Assembly (NCBI RefSeq): GCF_000721175.1
Contig: NZ_JOEZ01000018.1
Coordinates: 147,829 to 211,828 of the forward strand
DNA from: Streptomyces anulatus
Lineage (GTDB): Bacteria; Actinomycetota; Actinomycetes; Streptomycetales; Streptomycetaceae
Length of the DNA stretch: 64,000 nucleotides
Reading direction: 5' to 3'
Below, piece after piece: positions 7,392-16,099 of the stretch. The position numbers and the translations under genes are program-made. Under the pieces are notes generated by a model. The model ran no database searches. It was given only the letters and a program-made list of their open reading frames with translations, and had not been told where the DNA came from. Every line of letters begins with the position of its first letter. Position 1 is the stretch's first letter.

Positions 7392-10058
7392 GTGCCGCTG
7401 CATCAGCCACAAGCTCCCCGCCCGTCCCGTACGTTCCGCCGACAGGACCGCTCCCGACGCGTCCGCGTGTTAGTGGGCGTCGCAGCCATCGCCGGGCTGC
7501 TGGCCGGCGCGCTTGCCGCACCCGCCGGTGCGGCCCAGCCCCTCGATGACGCCCACGAGGTCATCGCCAACGGGGACTTCTCCGCGGGCACCGCCCCCTG
7601 GTGGTCGACGGCCAACAGCCCCGTCGCCGTCTCGGACGGACGCCTCTGTGCCGACGTCCCCGCGGGCACGGCCAACGCGTGGGACGCCATCGTCGGGCAG
7701 AACGGGCTGGCCCTCACCGCAGGCGAGGGGTACACCCTGAGTTACACGGCGACATCCACCGTGCCGGTCACCATCCGCACCAACGTCCAGATGTCGACCG
7801 ATCCCTGGACCACGGAACTCACCACCGCGCAGCCGGTCGGGGCGAACGCCGAACGCGTCACAGAGACCTTCACGGCCGGAGCCGACCACGACGCGGCCCA
7901 GCTGGTCTTCCAGATCGGGGGCGGCGCCGAGCCCCTCACCTTCTGCATCGACGACGTATCCCTGCGCGGCGGGACCGCGCCGCCGCCCTACGAACCGGAC
8001 ACCGGGTCCCCGGTCCGGGTCAACCAGGTCGGCTACCTCACCCACGGCCCCAAGGCCGGCACGGTCGTCACCGGCGGTACCGACCCGCTGTCCTGGACCC
8101 TCGACTCCGCAGCCGGGACACGCGTGGCCGCCGGCACCACCACTCCGGCAGGCGTGGACACCGCCTCGCGGCAACACGTTCACACCTTCGACTTCAGCGC
8201 GGTGACCACCCCGGGCGAGGGGTACACCGTCACGGTCGCGGGGGAGAAGAGCGAGCCGTTCGCCATCGGCGACGACCTCTACGCGTCCCTGCGCACCGAC
8301 GCGCTCGCGTACTTCTACCACAACCGCAGCGGCATCGAGATCGACGCGGACATCGTGGGCGAGCAGTACGCGCGGCCGGCCGGCCATCTCGGCGTGAGCC
8401 CCAACCAGGGCGACAACGACGTGCCCTGCCGGCCGGGCGAGTGCGACTACCGTCTCGACGCGGCGGGGGGCTGGTACGACGCCGGCGACCACGGCAAGTA
8501 CGTGGTCAACGGCGGTATATCGGTGGCCCAGTTGATGTCCACGTTCGAGAGGACCCTGTACGAGGAGACCGCCGACGGCGGGCCGCTCGGTGACGGCGCG
8601 CTCCGGTTGCCCGAGCACGGGAACGCCACCCCTGACATCCTCGACGAGGCGCGCTGGGAGCTGGAGTTCCTCATGCGGATGCAGGTGCCCGCAGGGGAGC
8701 CGCTCGCCGGTATGGCCCACCACAAGCTGCACGACAGGGCGTGGACCGGACTGCCGCTCCGGCCGGACCGTGACCCCCAGCCCCGGGAACTGCATCCGCC
8801 GACCACGGCGGCCACCCTCAACCTGGCGGCCACCGCCGCCCAGTGCGCCCGCCTCTTCCAGGTCTACGACGCGGACTTCGCCGCGCAGTGCCGGTCGGCC
8901 GCGCGGTCCGCGTGGACGGCGGCCAAGGCCCACCCGGACATCCTCGCCGATCCGCAGGACGCCACGGGCGGCGGCGCCTACAGCGACGACGACGTGCGGG
9001 ACGAGTTCTACTGGGCGGCGGCGGAACTCCTCCTCACCACCGGCGAGGACAGCTACCGCCAGGAAGTCCTCCGCTCCCCGCTGCACGGTGACACCGACGC
9101 GGTCTTCCCGCGAGGCGGCATGTCCTGGGGCTCGGTCGCCGGGCTCGGCGCCCTGAACCTCGCGAGTGTGCCGGGCAAGCTGTCCGCCGACCAGCTCGCC
9201 ACGGTGCGCGGCATGGTGACCGAAGCCGCCGACGGATACGCGGCCGACTCTGCCCGCGCCGCGTACGGCCTCCCGTACGCCCCCGACGACGGGCACTACG
9301 TATGGGGCTCGAACAGCCAGGTCGCCAACAACATGGTCGTCCTGGGCTCCGCGCACGACCTGACCGGCAGGACCGTCTACCGTGACGCCGTACTGCGCGG
9401 ACTCGACTACCTGCTGGGCCGCAACGCGCTGAACCAGTCCTATGTCACCGGGTACGGTGAGCGGGACTCGCGCAACCAGCACCACCGGTTCTGGGCCGAC
9501 CAGCTCGACCCGGCCCTGCCGAATCCCGCTCCGGGTTCCCTGGCCGGCGGTCCGAACGCGTCCATCGAGGACCCGGTCGCGCAGGAGAAACTGAAGGGCT
9601 GCGCACCGGCGATGTGCTACATCGACGACATCGAGTCCTGGGCCACGAACGAGATCACCATCAACTGGAACGCCCCGCTCGCGTGGGTCGCGTCCTACGT
9701 GGACGATCTGGGCGGCGGGGAGCCCGTGAAGGCCCGGTGCGAGGTGACCTACACCTCGCAGCGCTGGAGCGACGGCTTCTCCACCCACGTCGCGCTGAAG
9801 AACACCGGCGACCGCCCCGTCCAGCCCTGGCGGCTCGACTGGACGTTCGCCGACCGGCAGCAGGTGACCGACACCTGGGGCGCGGACATCGGGCAGGCCG
9901 GCCCCCGGGTGACCGCCGACGCCCTGAGCTGGAACGCCGCTCTCGCGCCCGGCGCCACCGTGCGGTTCGGCTTCAACGGCCGTCCCACCGGCCTCGTGGA
10001 CGACCCCCGGGTCTTCAGGCTGAACGGCGAGGTCTGCGGGACCGCATCACGACGATGA
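7392..10058 (+). CDS. Secreted GH9 endoglucanase with CBM4-like and CBM2 modules
   Basis: Cellulase of 888 residues. In order: signal peptide (about 1-48, ending AGAAQP), an N-terminal carbohydrate-binding module of the CBM4/9 type (about 55-195, ANGDFSAGTAPWW), an Ig-like CelD_N domain (about 205-290, VRVNQVGYL), the GH9 (alpha/alpha)6 barrel (about 300-765) and a C-terminal CBM2 (about 785-888). The catalytic WYDAGDHGKY motif has Asp363 and Asp366, and the proton donor is Glu754 in TNEITINW. The start is GTG 7392 with TAAGGAC just upstream. It is divergent from the oxidative monooxygenase, with CebR sites between, so the two would act together on crystalline cellulose. Confidence 0.95.
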   Translation: MPLHQPQAPRPSRTFRRQDRSRRVRVLVGVAAIAGLLAGALAAPAGAAQPLDDAHEVIANGDFSAGTAPWWSTANSPVAVSDGRLCADVPAGTANAWDAIVGQNGLALTAGEGYTLSYTATSTVPVTIRTNVQMSTDPWTTELTTAQPVGANAERVTETFTAGADHDAAQLVFQIGGGAEPLTFCIDDVSLRGGTAPPPYEPDTGSPVRVNQVGYLTHGPKAGTVVTGGTDPLSWTLDSAAGTRVAAGTTTPAGVDTASRQHVHTFDFSAVTTPGEGYTVTVAGEKSEPFAIGDDLYASLRTDALAYFYHNRSGIEIDADIVGEQYARPAGHLGVSPNQGDNDVPCRPGECDYRLDAAGGWYDAGDHGKYVVNGGISVAQLMSTFERTLYEETADGGPLGDGALRLPEHGNATPDILDEARWELEFLMRMQVPAGEPLAGMAHHKLHDRAWTGLPLRPDRDPQPRELHPPTTAATLNLAATAAQCARLFQVYDADFAAQCRSAARSAWTAAKAHPDILADPQDATGGGAYSDDDVRDEFYWAAAELLLTTGEDSYRQEVLRSPLHGDTDAVFPRGGMSWGSVAGLGALNLASVPGKLSADQLATVRGMVTEAADGYAADSARAAYGLPYAPDDGHYVWGSNSQVANNMVVLGSAHDLTGRTVYRDAVLRGLDYLLGRNALNQSYVTGYGERDSRNQHHRFWADQLDPALPNPAPGSLAGGPNASIEDPVAQEKLKGCAPAMCYIDDIESWATNEITINWNAPLAWVASYVDDLGGGEPVKARCEVTYTSQRWSDGFSTHVALKNTGDRPVQPWRLDWTFADRQQVTDTWGADIGQAGPRVTADALSWNAALAPGATVRFGFNGRPTGLVDDPRVFRLNGEVCGTASRR

Positions 10059-10217
10059 GCGGCCGGCCCGTCCTGCTGCGTACGAGGGGCGTCTCCCGGT
10101 TCGGTGATCCTCGCTACGTCGACACAGGCGATCGGAGTCCGACGGTGTGGAACGTGTGGCGAGCAGCTCTTCCTCTGCGAGGGGTCTTTCCGGGAGCAGT
10201 AAAAGGCCGCTGATGTT

Positions 10218-10232
10218 GTTGACGTCGTCAAC
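10218..10232. promoter_or_regulatory. 15-bp palindrome at the methylase-like gene promoter
   Basis: GTTGACGTCGTCAAC is a perfect 7-1-7 palindrome 48 bp before the ATG at 10280. It contains a TTGACG -35-like hexamer. A near-identical sequence lies over the -35 region of the sigma-factor gene at 36941. This is probably an operator; the binding protein is unknown. Confidence 0.55.
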
Positions 10233-10279
10233 GAATGTCCGCGTTGATAGTGGAGGTCGCCCTGTGTACGGTTGCTCGT

Positions 10280-11932
10280 ATGACGGACACCCCCGCCCGA
10301 CAGGCCACCCCGCTGGTCACCGGGTCCGAGATCGCCAGGCTGGCGGGCGTCACCCGCGCCGCCGTCTCGAATTGGCGGCGACGTTACGACGACTTCCCCA
10401 CGCCGTCCGGCGGTGGTGTCAACAGTCCGCTGTTCGACCTGGCCGAGGTGCGGGCCTGGCTGGACAGGCAGCGTAAGGGGCAGGAAGTCTCCGCGGAGGT
10501 ACAGCTGTGGCAGGTGCTGCGCGGAGCGTACGGCGACGACATGCTCGGCGGGCTCGTGGATGTCGCCCGTCTCCTCGACGAGGGAGTGGCACGTGAGGAG
10601 CTTCCGGCGGATGTCGTCCGCCTCGCGCGGGAACTGGCCGAGAGCTGTGGCGCGGCAGAGGCGGTGAGCGTCCTCGCGGAGCGCTTCACCGAATCCGTAC
10701 GCCGGGCAGGGTCGGACCAGATCACCGCACCGCGCGTCATCCGTGCCGTACGCCACTTCGCCGGTGAGGTGGCACCCGGCACGACCCTCTTCGACCCGGC
10801 CTGCGGTATCGGCTCCCTCCTGCTCGCCATCGGCCCCGAGCAAGGCGCCAGGCGCTGCGGGCAGGAGTCCGACGCTCGCAGGGCCGTGTTCGCGCAACTG
10901 AGGGCCGGCCTCACCGGGCGCACCGGGGTCGGCATCGTCACGGGGGACTCCCTGCGGAACGACCGGTGGGCGGACCTCAGGGCCGACCTGGTCGTCTGTG
11001 ATCCCCCGGTCGGTGAACCCGACTGGGGGCGCGAGGGCCTGTTGCTCGACCCGCGCTGGGAGTTCGGCACACCGTCTCGTGCCGAAGGCGAACTCGCCTG
11101 GCTGCAGCACGCCTACGCGCATACCGCGCCCGGTGGTCGTGTCCTCATGGTCCTGCCCGCCTCGGTCGCCTACCGCAAGGCAGGCCGCCGTATCCGCGCC
11201 GAGCTCGTACGACGGGGCGTCCTCACCCAGGTCACCGCCCTTCCGTCCGGCACGGCGGCCTCGCATGCGCTTCCGGTCCACCTCTGGCAGTTGCGTCGCC
11301 CGCGGACCCTGGGAGATGCCGCCACCCGTGTCCGCATGGTCGATCTGACGGCGGGCGATCCGGACGGCTCACTGGAACCGGCTGCCGAGCAGACGGCTGA
11401 CGTTCCCCTGGTCGATCTGCTGGACGACGCCGTGGACCTCACGCCCGGCCGCCACGTCGAGGATTCCCATCGCGACTACGCGGTGGAATACCGGACCTTG
11501 CGACGGGAGCTGACCGAGCAGGCGAGGCTGCTGGCGGAGTTGCTGCCGGCGTTGGTCGCGGGCGACGGCCCCGGCCTTCCGGACGGACCTACCGTCAGCG
11601 TGGCTGACCTCGCGCGCGCGGGGCTCGTCGAGTACGGCGATCGGGAACCGGTCTCGATCAGCGACCAACTCGACACCGACTACCTTCAGGGCTTTCTGCG
11701 CAGCGCGGCCAACACGCGGCGCTCCACGAGCAGCAGCGGCACCTTCCGCCTCGACGGCAAGGGCGCCCGCATCCCGCAGATGGACATCACCGGGCAACGG
11801 CGGTACGGGGCGGCCTTCCGCGCGCTTCAGGAGTTCGAGGAGCGAGCGCGCAGAGTGGTGGAGCTGAGCCGGGACGCGGCGACCCTGGCAAGGGACGGGC
11901 TCGGCAACGGCGCGCTCGCCCCGGACAGCTGA
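10280..11932 (+). CDS. HTH/N6-adenine methylase-like protein with HsdS-like tail
   Basis: A 550-residue protein with three parts. Residues 8-60 form a helix-turn-helix (GSEIARLAGVTRAAVSNWRRR). The centre is an HsdM-type methylase fold with SAM motif I LFDPACGIGSLLLAI. The C-terminal third (about 430-545) resembles a target-recognition/helix unit of HsdS. The catalytic motif IV, normally NPPF or NPPY, reads CDPPVGEPDW, so the usual Asn and the base-stacking aromatic are gone and methylation is doubtful. It may be a DNA-binding regulator or specificity protein derived from a methylase. The ATG at 10280 places the HTH properly at the N-terminus. No HsdR partner is adjacent; convergent McrBC follows. 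Confidence 0.8.
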   Translation: MTDTPARQATPLVTGSEIARLAGVTRAAVSNWRRRYDDFPTPSGGGVNSPLFDLAEVRAWLDRQRKGQEVSAEVQLWQVLRGAYGDDMLGGLVDVARLLDEGVAREELPADVVRLARELAESCGAAEAVSVLAERFTESVRRAGSDQITAPRVIRAVRHFAGEVAPGTTLFDPACGIGSLLLAIGPEQGARRCGQESDARRAVFAQLRAGLTGRTGVGIVTGDSLRNDRWADLRADLVVCDPPVGEPDWGREGLLLDPRWEFGTPSRAEGELAWLQHAYAHTAPGGRVLMVLPASVAYRKAGRRIRAELVRRGVLTQVTALPSGTAASHALPVHLWQLRRPRTLGDAATRVRMVDLTAGDPDGSLEPAAEQTADVPLVDLLDDAVDLTPGRHVEDSHRDYAVEYRTLRRELTEQARLLAELLPALVAGDGPGLPDGPTVSVADLARAGLVEYGDREPVSISDQLDTDYLQGFLRSAANTRRSTSSSGTFRLDGKGARIPQMDITGQRRYGAAFRALQEFEERARRVVELSRDAATLARDGLGNGALAPDS

Positions 11933-11939
11933 CGGCGCG

Positions 11940-12134
11940 TGTCACGCGGATGGTCCGCATGCGTGCGTCCCGCGCGTTCTGCACGGACTCGAGGTGGAGC
12001 CCTTTGTCCGCGTGCAGTTCGGGCACGGTCAGCAGCTGGAACTTCTGCATCGCCTTGCGTACGCCGGCCTTGACGGGCCTCTCCAGGACGTCGTAGCCCT
12101 CCCAGAAGCTGTTGGCGGACGCGAGCTGCGGCAC
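11940..12134 (-). pseudogene. N-terminal fragment of a UvrD-like helicase gene
   Basis: From a GTG at 12134 the minus strand encodes about 65 residues (PQLASANSFWEGYDVL, then KAMQKFQLLTVPELHADKGL, then RDARMRTIRV). This closely resembles the N-terminal region of actinobacterial UvrD-type helicases of about 700 residues. The likeness stops near 11943 and nothing of the helicase motors remains. It is a relic in the gap between the methylase-like gene and mcrC. Confidence 0.6.
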
Positions 12135-12174
12135 GAGGTGAACTCCCCGCCCTGGAGGGACACTCCGCAGTCGA

Positions 12175-13419
12175 TCATATGCGTGGGGTGTTCGCCAGCC
12201 GCTGGGCCACCTCCTCGATGTCCGTGAGCAGTCCGGAGGGTTCCTGGTCCAGGTCGAGGGCGTGCTGATGGAGGACGACACCCGCGTGGCGCACCTGATG
12301 GGCGGCGTGCCGGTCATTGCCCTTCGCGTACACCAGGTGCCCTTCGCGCAGGCCGAGGGCCGTGCAGTACGCCAGCATCTGGTACAGGTCGGCGTCGGGA
12401 TAGCCGCCCGGTCGCCCGGACTTGTACTTGGCGTCCGCCACCGCGCACGGGGTGCCGTCCGGCCCGTACAGCACGAGGTCGGGCTTCATGCGGATCGTGG
12501 CGGCCTCGTCGAGGTGGTGGGAGTCCTGGAGTCGGACGGTGTGGCCGTCCGAACCCCGGCCCCGGCCGTGGAAGGTATCCCGTAGGGCGGTTGTCACGAA
12601 GTCCTCGAAGAGCTTGTTCATGTCGAAGAGGAAGCCGTCGATGCGCAGACCGCCGGGGCCGTGCTCGGCGGAGGCGCCGTCCAGGACGACGCGCGAGAGA
12701 CGCAGGGCCTGGTGGTAGCGGGAGTTGAGGCGGGTGGGACGCCAGTCGGGGACCGGTTGTCCGCGCGCGATCGCCGTGACGTCTCTCAGGCGGGCGCGCT
12801 GGTGCAGCAGCCTGCGGCGTACGTCGCGCGGTATGCCGGGCAGGCGCAGGAGACGTTCGACGGCCGCACGGAGGATGCGGTTCTCCGCGATGTCGGTGGT
12901 GAACTCGTCGTACGCCACCTCGATCGGCAGCATCGCCCCGAACCGCCGCCGTATCTGTTCGGTCTCCCTGACCCGGCCGCGGACGACGAGCGCGGCTTCC
13001 TCAGCCGCCCGGTAGCCCTGCGACAAGCCCTGCCGCAGGGCCCGGTCCACCTGCCGTTCCACGGCGTGGGCGAGCGCGGGCAGCAGATCGCGGTGCTCGG
13101 CGACCTCGACCTCGCCGTCCCGCCAACTCCTTCCCGGATCGAGGCTGTAGCTGAGCAGGAAGAAGAGCCGGACGATGGGCACCTTGGGTGTGACGCGTAC
13201 GGTGACCGGTTCGCCGCCGCCCGGCGCCGTGACGGCCACGGCCCCGACCTTGCTGCCGGCCTTCAGCGACCAGAGCCCGGGCGCGTACGGGTCGGGGGCC
13301 GCGTCCACGATGCCGGAAGCGGCGAGGGCACGGCCGACGGCGTCCGGCAGGGCGATACGGGTCGCCGGCGCGTGCTCGACCAGCTCGACGGAGTACGGGG
13401 CGTCGACGGCGGACGTCAC
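12175..13419 (-). CDS. mcrC: McrC-family nuclease subunit
   Basis: Partner of the upstream McrB motor in modified-base-dependent restriction. The 414-residue protein has the McrC layout: an N-terminal beta-rich part, a central helical part (VVRGRVRETEQIRRRFG), and a C-terminal PD-(D/E)xK nuclease with MKPDLVLY (Asp near 313) and AVADAKYK (Asp near 328 and its Lys). The catalytic signature therefore looks complete. The start is GTG 13419 overlapping mcrB's stop (GTGA), so the two are translationally coupled. The longer open frame upstream is a shadow of mcrB. Confidence 0.9.
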   Translation of the reverse strand: MTSAVDAPYSVELVEHAPATRIALPDAVGRALAASGIVDAAPDPYAPGLWSLKAGSKVGAVAVTAPGGGEPVTVRVTPKVPIVRLFFLLSYSLDPGRSWRDGEVEVAEHRDLLPALAHAVERQVDRALRQGLSQGYRAAEEAALVVRGRVRETEQIRRRFGAMLPIEVAYDEFTTDIAENRILRAAVERLLRLPGIPRDVRRRLLHQRARLRDVTAIARGQPVPDWRPTRLNSRYHQALRLSRVVLDGASAEHGPGGLRIDGFLFDMNKLFEDFVTTALRDTFHGRGRGSDGHTVRLQDSHHLDEAATIRMKPDLVLYGPDGTPCAVADAKYKSGRPGGYPDADLYQMLAYCTALGLREGHLVYAKGNDRHAAHQVRHAGVVLHQHALDLDQEPSGLLTDIEEVAQRLANTPRI

Positions 13420-15263
13420 TGCAGGGACTCCCGCAGTGCCGCCAGCCCGTACCGCGTCTCGATGTCCACGCCCTCCCCGTAGTGATGCTCCTCCAGCAGG
13501 GGCAGGATCTTCGTCCGCCAGGTCCGCTCCAGGCCGCCCTCCCGGTACACGCCCTTCTTCATCAGGTACGAGGGCCCGATACGGAAATCGGGATCGTCGA
13601 TACGGGAGTTCAGCGCATCGAGCAGGTCGGCGGGCTCCGCGCCCCTGCCCTCCTCGGTCAGCCAGCGGCGCAGCAGACCGCGTGTCGGCTCGGTGCGCGG
13701 CGACAGTTCGACGAAGGCGAAACGGCGGCGCATCGCCGCGTCCACGAGGGCGATGGAGCGGTCGGCGGTGTTCATCGTGCCGAGGACGAACAGATTCGGC
13801 GGCAGCGCGAAGTCGTCGCCGGAGTAGGTCAGCCGAACCGACTTGTTGCGGTACTCCAGCAGGAAGTACAGCTCGCCGAAGACCTTCGCCAGGTTGGCCC
13901 GGTTGATCTCGTCGATGATCAGGAAGTGCGGGATGTGCCGGTTTCCCTCGCGAGAGGCCAGGTCGGCGAGTTCGCGCAGCGGGCCCGCGGTGAGGCGGAA
14001 CGCGACCTCCCTCGTCTGCGGGTCCTCCTGGGGCCGGAAGCCCTCGAAGAAGTCCTCGTAGGCGTACGACGGGTGGAACTGCACGAGCTTGACCTGCTCG
14101 GGCCCGCCGCCGAGGAACTCGGCGAGCTTCATTGCCAGGTACGTCTTGCCGGTGCCCGGCGGGCCGTAGAGCACCAGTTGCCGGTCGTCGGCCAGGAGAT
14201 CGCGCACTTCGCGCAGCCACGCCGTCTCGTGCACGAGGAGTTCGGCCGCCAGCTGATCCGTCGGGTCGGGCAGCTCCGGCTCACGGCGGGCGGTGATCGC
14301 CGGGATCTCCAGGCTCGGGTCCCGCTCCATGGCCTGGGCCTCCTGCGCCAGTTCCTCGTCGCTCCGTCCGAGTCCCTCGACGAGTGCCAGCACGGCGGTC
14401 AGGTCGACGACATCGTGTTGCACGGACAGCTTCTGCTGGAGGGCCTCGGGCAACTCGTCGTACGGGATACCGGGGGACCGCCACTCGGCCTTCCGGCGCA
14501 GATTCGACAGCCCGCCCTCGGACTCGGTCTGCTCCGCGTCTCCCGTGAGCTTTCCGATGTACATCTGCCCGTCCGAGATGGTGCAGACGGTGTCGCCCTG
14601 CCGCATCTGGGACAGGAAGTAGTGCAGTTCGTCGGCCATCACCTGCTTCTGGCTGTACGAAGTGGTGGCGTCGTATCCCTCCTGCACGTACCGCCGCAGG
14701 ACGCTCTTGGTCGGCGCGGCCTCGTCCACGTGGGGCAGGTGCGTGGCCGCGAGAGTCACCCAGCCCTCGGTCACCCACAGTCGCTTGACCAGATCACGCC
14801 CGGAGACGTTCGAGCCCCGCACCAGCCAGGCCTTGTGCGGGGTGCGCCATGAGGCGCCGAGGTAGTCGACGAGGGGGAAGCCCTCTTCCGTGCGCCACTC
14901 GGAGAGCCCGTCGGAGCTACGCCCGGTCACCACCGAGGCCGCTGCGGAGGGGGAGTTGCACTCGATGTCCCGGGTCGTCTCCCCATAGCCGGGCCACCGG
15001 TCCGACGCCGTCCCGATGCCGCCGTCCGCGAGCAGCCGTTCCCGCTGCGCCGACGGATGGGGCCCTATGCCGGGCATCGTCTCCACACGCACCGGCGAGC
15101 CGGCGAGGATGAGGAACTTCAGGCTTCCGTTCATCCCCTTCTCGGGCAGGACCCGACCCCGGGCCCGCGGTCCTCCGCCCGGCAGGCGCAGCAGGAACTC
15201 CGGGTACACCGTGGCGACCCCGGCCTGAACCGCCTCGGGGCGGGCCTCGTCTCGCTCGTTCAC
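13416..15263 (-). CDS. mcrB: McrB-family AAA+ GTPase motor
   Basis: A 615-residue protein. The C-terminal AAA+ domain has Walker A GPPGTGKT (367-374), Walker B HFLIIDEINRANLAK and the McrB-specific MNTADRSIALVDAAMRRRF segment. The N-terminal half holds a region around MRQGDTVCTISDGQMYIGKLTG that resembles a PUA/EVE-type modified-base reader; this is inferred from pattern only. GTG 15263 is chosen for its GAGGAG ribosome site; the upstream ATG at 15335 falls in a low-complexity repeat of TCCGCCCAC. With McrC it would cut DNA carrying modified bases. Confidence 0.9.
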   Translation of the reverse strand: MNERDEARPEAVQAGVATVYPEFLLRLPGGGPRARGRVLPEKGMNGSLKFLILAGSPVRVETMPGIGPHPSAQRERLLADGGIGTASDRWPGYGETTRDIECNSPSAAASVVTGRSSDGLSEWRTEEGFPLVDYLGASWRTPHKAWLVRGSNVSGRDLVKRLWVTEGWVTLAATHLPHVDEAAPTKSVLRRYVQEGYDATTSYSQKQVMADELHYFLSQMRQGDTVCTISDGQMYIGKLTGDAEQTESEGGLSNLRRKAEWRSPGIPYDELPEALQQKLSVQHDVVDLTAVLALVEGLGRSDEELAQEAQAMERDPSLEIPAITARREPELPDPTDQLAAELLVHETAWLREVRDLLADDRQLVLYGPPGTGKTYLAMKLAEFLGGGPEQVKLVQFHPSYAYEDFFEGFRPQEDPQTREVAFRLTAGPLRELADLASREGNRHIPHFLIIDEINRANLAKVFGELYFLLEYRNKSVRLTYSGDDFALPPNLFVLGTMNTADRSIALVDAAMRRRFAFVELSPRTEPTRGLLRRWLTEEGRGAEPADLLDALNSRIDDPDFRIGPSYLMKKGVYREGGLERTWRTKILPLLEEHHYGEGVDIETRYGLAALRESLQ

Positions 15264-15656
15264 TCCCACTCCTCGCCCCGGCGCCCAGCGGCGCACGGCC
15301 CTCCCGATCCACTCCGCCCACTCCGCCCACTCCACGCGACCCTACCCGCGGGGTACGACAACCCCGGTGCCCGAGGGCACAGCGCTCCTGCGACAGCTCC
15401 GCCCGCTCCTCCTACGGAAACTGGGACACACCTGCTGGCGCTCGTCCTCGGCAGCCGACTCGGCGTCCGTCACGGCGGCCCGGTCGAACTCGGCCGCGGC
15501 TGTGCGCACATCCATCGCGTTCGTCATGGAGGCCATCGTGCCGGAGGGCGAGGCGGCGTCCCCCACGATCGGTGAGGTTGGGCAACTTCCTGCGTGAGGG
15601 GCAGGCGGGCTGGCACGATGCTCAGCAGGGCGAGGTCGTCCCTGGGCACCGGGACC
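15264..15656. other. Divergent gap between mcrB and the EVE gene
   Basis: About 390 bp. Near mcrB are short tandem copies of CACTCCGCC (15308-15336). A 74-codon minus-strand frame at 15342-15566 has fairly GC-rich third positions but no ribosome site or recognisable domain, so it is not called. Promoters for both flanking genes must lie here; none is clear. Confidence 0.4.
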
Positions 15657-16076
15657 ATGGCGACGGGGGAGACCGTGCAGGACTGGATCTACATTCTCAA
15701 TCCGAGCAAGGACACCCTCGACGGTGAGCCCTCAGACAAGGACACGGTGCGTCGTCTCGCCCACAAGGACCCCGAGCGCGACTTCTGGCTCAGCCGACGC
15801 AACCGCATGAACCCGGGCGACCGCCTGTGGTTCTTCTTCACCTCGCCGGATTCGGAGGTCGCCGCGGTGGCCGACGTCATGGGTGAGCCGTACGAGGCGG
15901 ACCCGCCGGATCCCGAATTCGCCTACCGGGTCGACGTCACGCTGCTGTCCGGGCCCACGGACGCGTTGCACGGCGATCCGGTGGGCCGGGACGAGCTGGA
16001 ACTCGGCCAGGTGAGGTCGGTGCAGAAGGTCAAACCAGGGGCGTTGAAGATCCTGCTGGGGCGGGCCGGTCTGTGA
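15657..16076 (+). CDS. EVE-domain protein, modified-base reader
   Basis: Small protein of 139 residues with the EVE/PUA-like pattern: opening strand DWIYILNPSKDTL, then FWLSRRNRMNPGDRLWFFFT, then a strand-rich core and VQKVKPGALKILL near the end. EVE domains bind modified cytosines or adenines and are often found beside McrBC, as here. The start at ATG 15657 keeps the family N-terminus; an upstream ATG at 15618 adds a Ser/Arg-rich leader. Confidence 0.75.
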   Translation: MATGETVQDWIYILNPSKDTLDGEPSDKDTVRRLAHKDPERDFWLSRRNRMNPGDRLWFFFTSPDSEVAAVADVMGEPYEADPPDPEFAYRVDVTLLSGPTDALHGDPVGRDELELGQVRSVQKVKPGALKILLGRAGL

Positions 16077-16077
16077 T

Positions 16078-16099
16078 CCGTCCTCCGCGGGCAGGACGG
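16078..16099. terminator. Bidirectional hairpin
   Basis: CCGTCCT (16078-16084) pairs with AGGACGG (16093-16099) around an eight-base loop. It occupies the whole gap between two convergent stop codons. Confidence 0.6.

Noticed and set aside
5970..7412. A 480-codon minus-strand frame across the cellulase control region
   Set aside because: It crosses both CebR operators and overlaps the LPMO in a wrong frame; composition is Arg/Pro/Gly shadow.
15342..15566. A 74-codon minus-strand frame between mcrB and the EVE gene
   Set aside because: No ribosome site, no domain, Ala/Ser/Arg-rich; not enough to call a gene.
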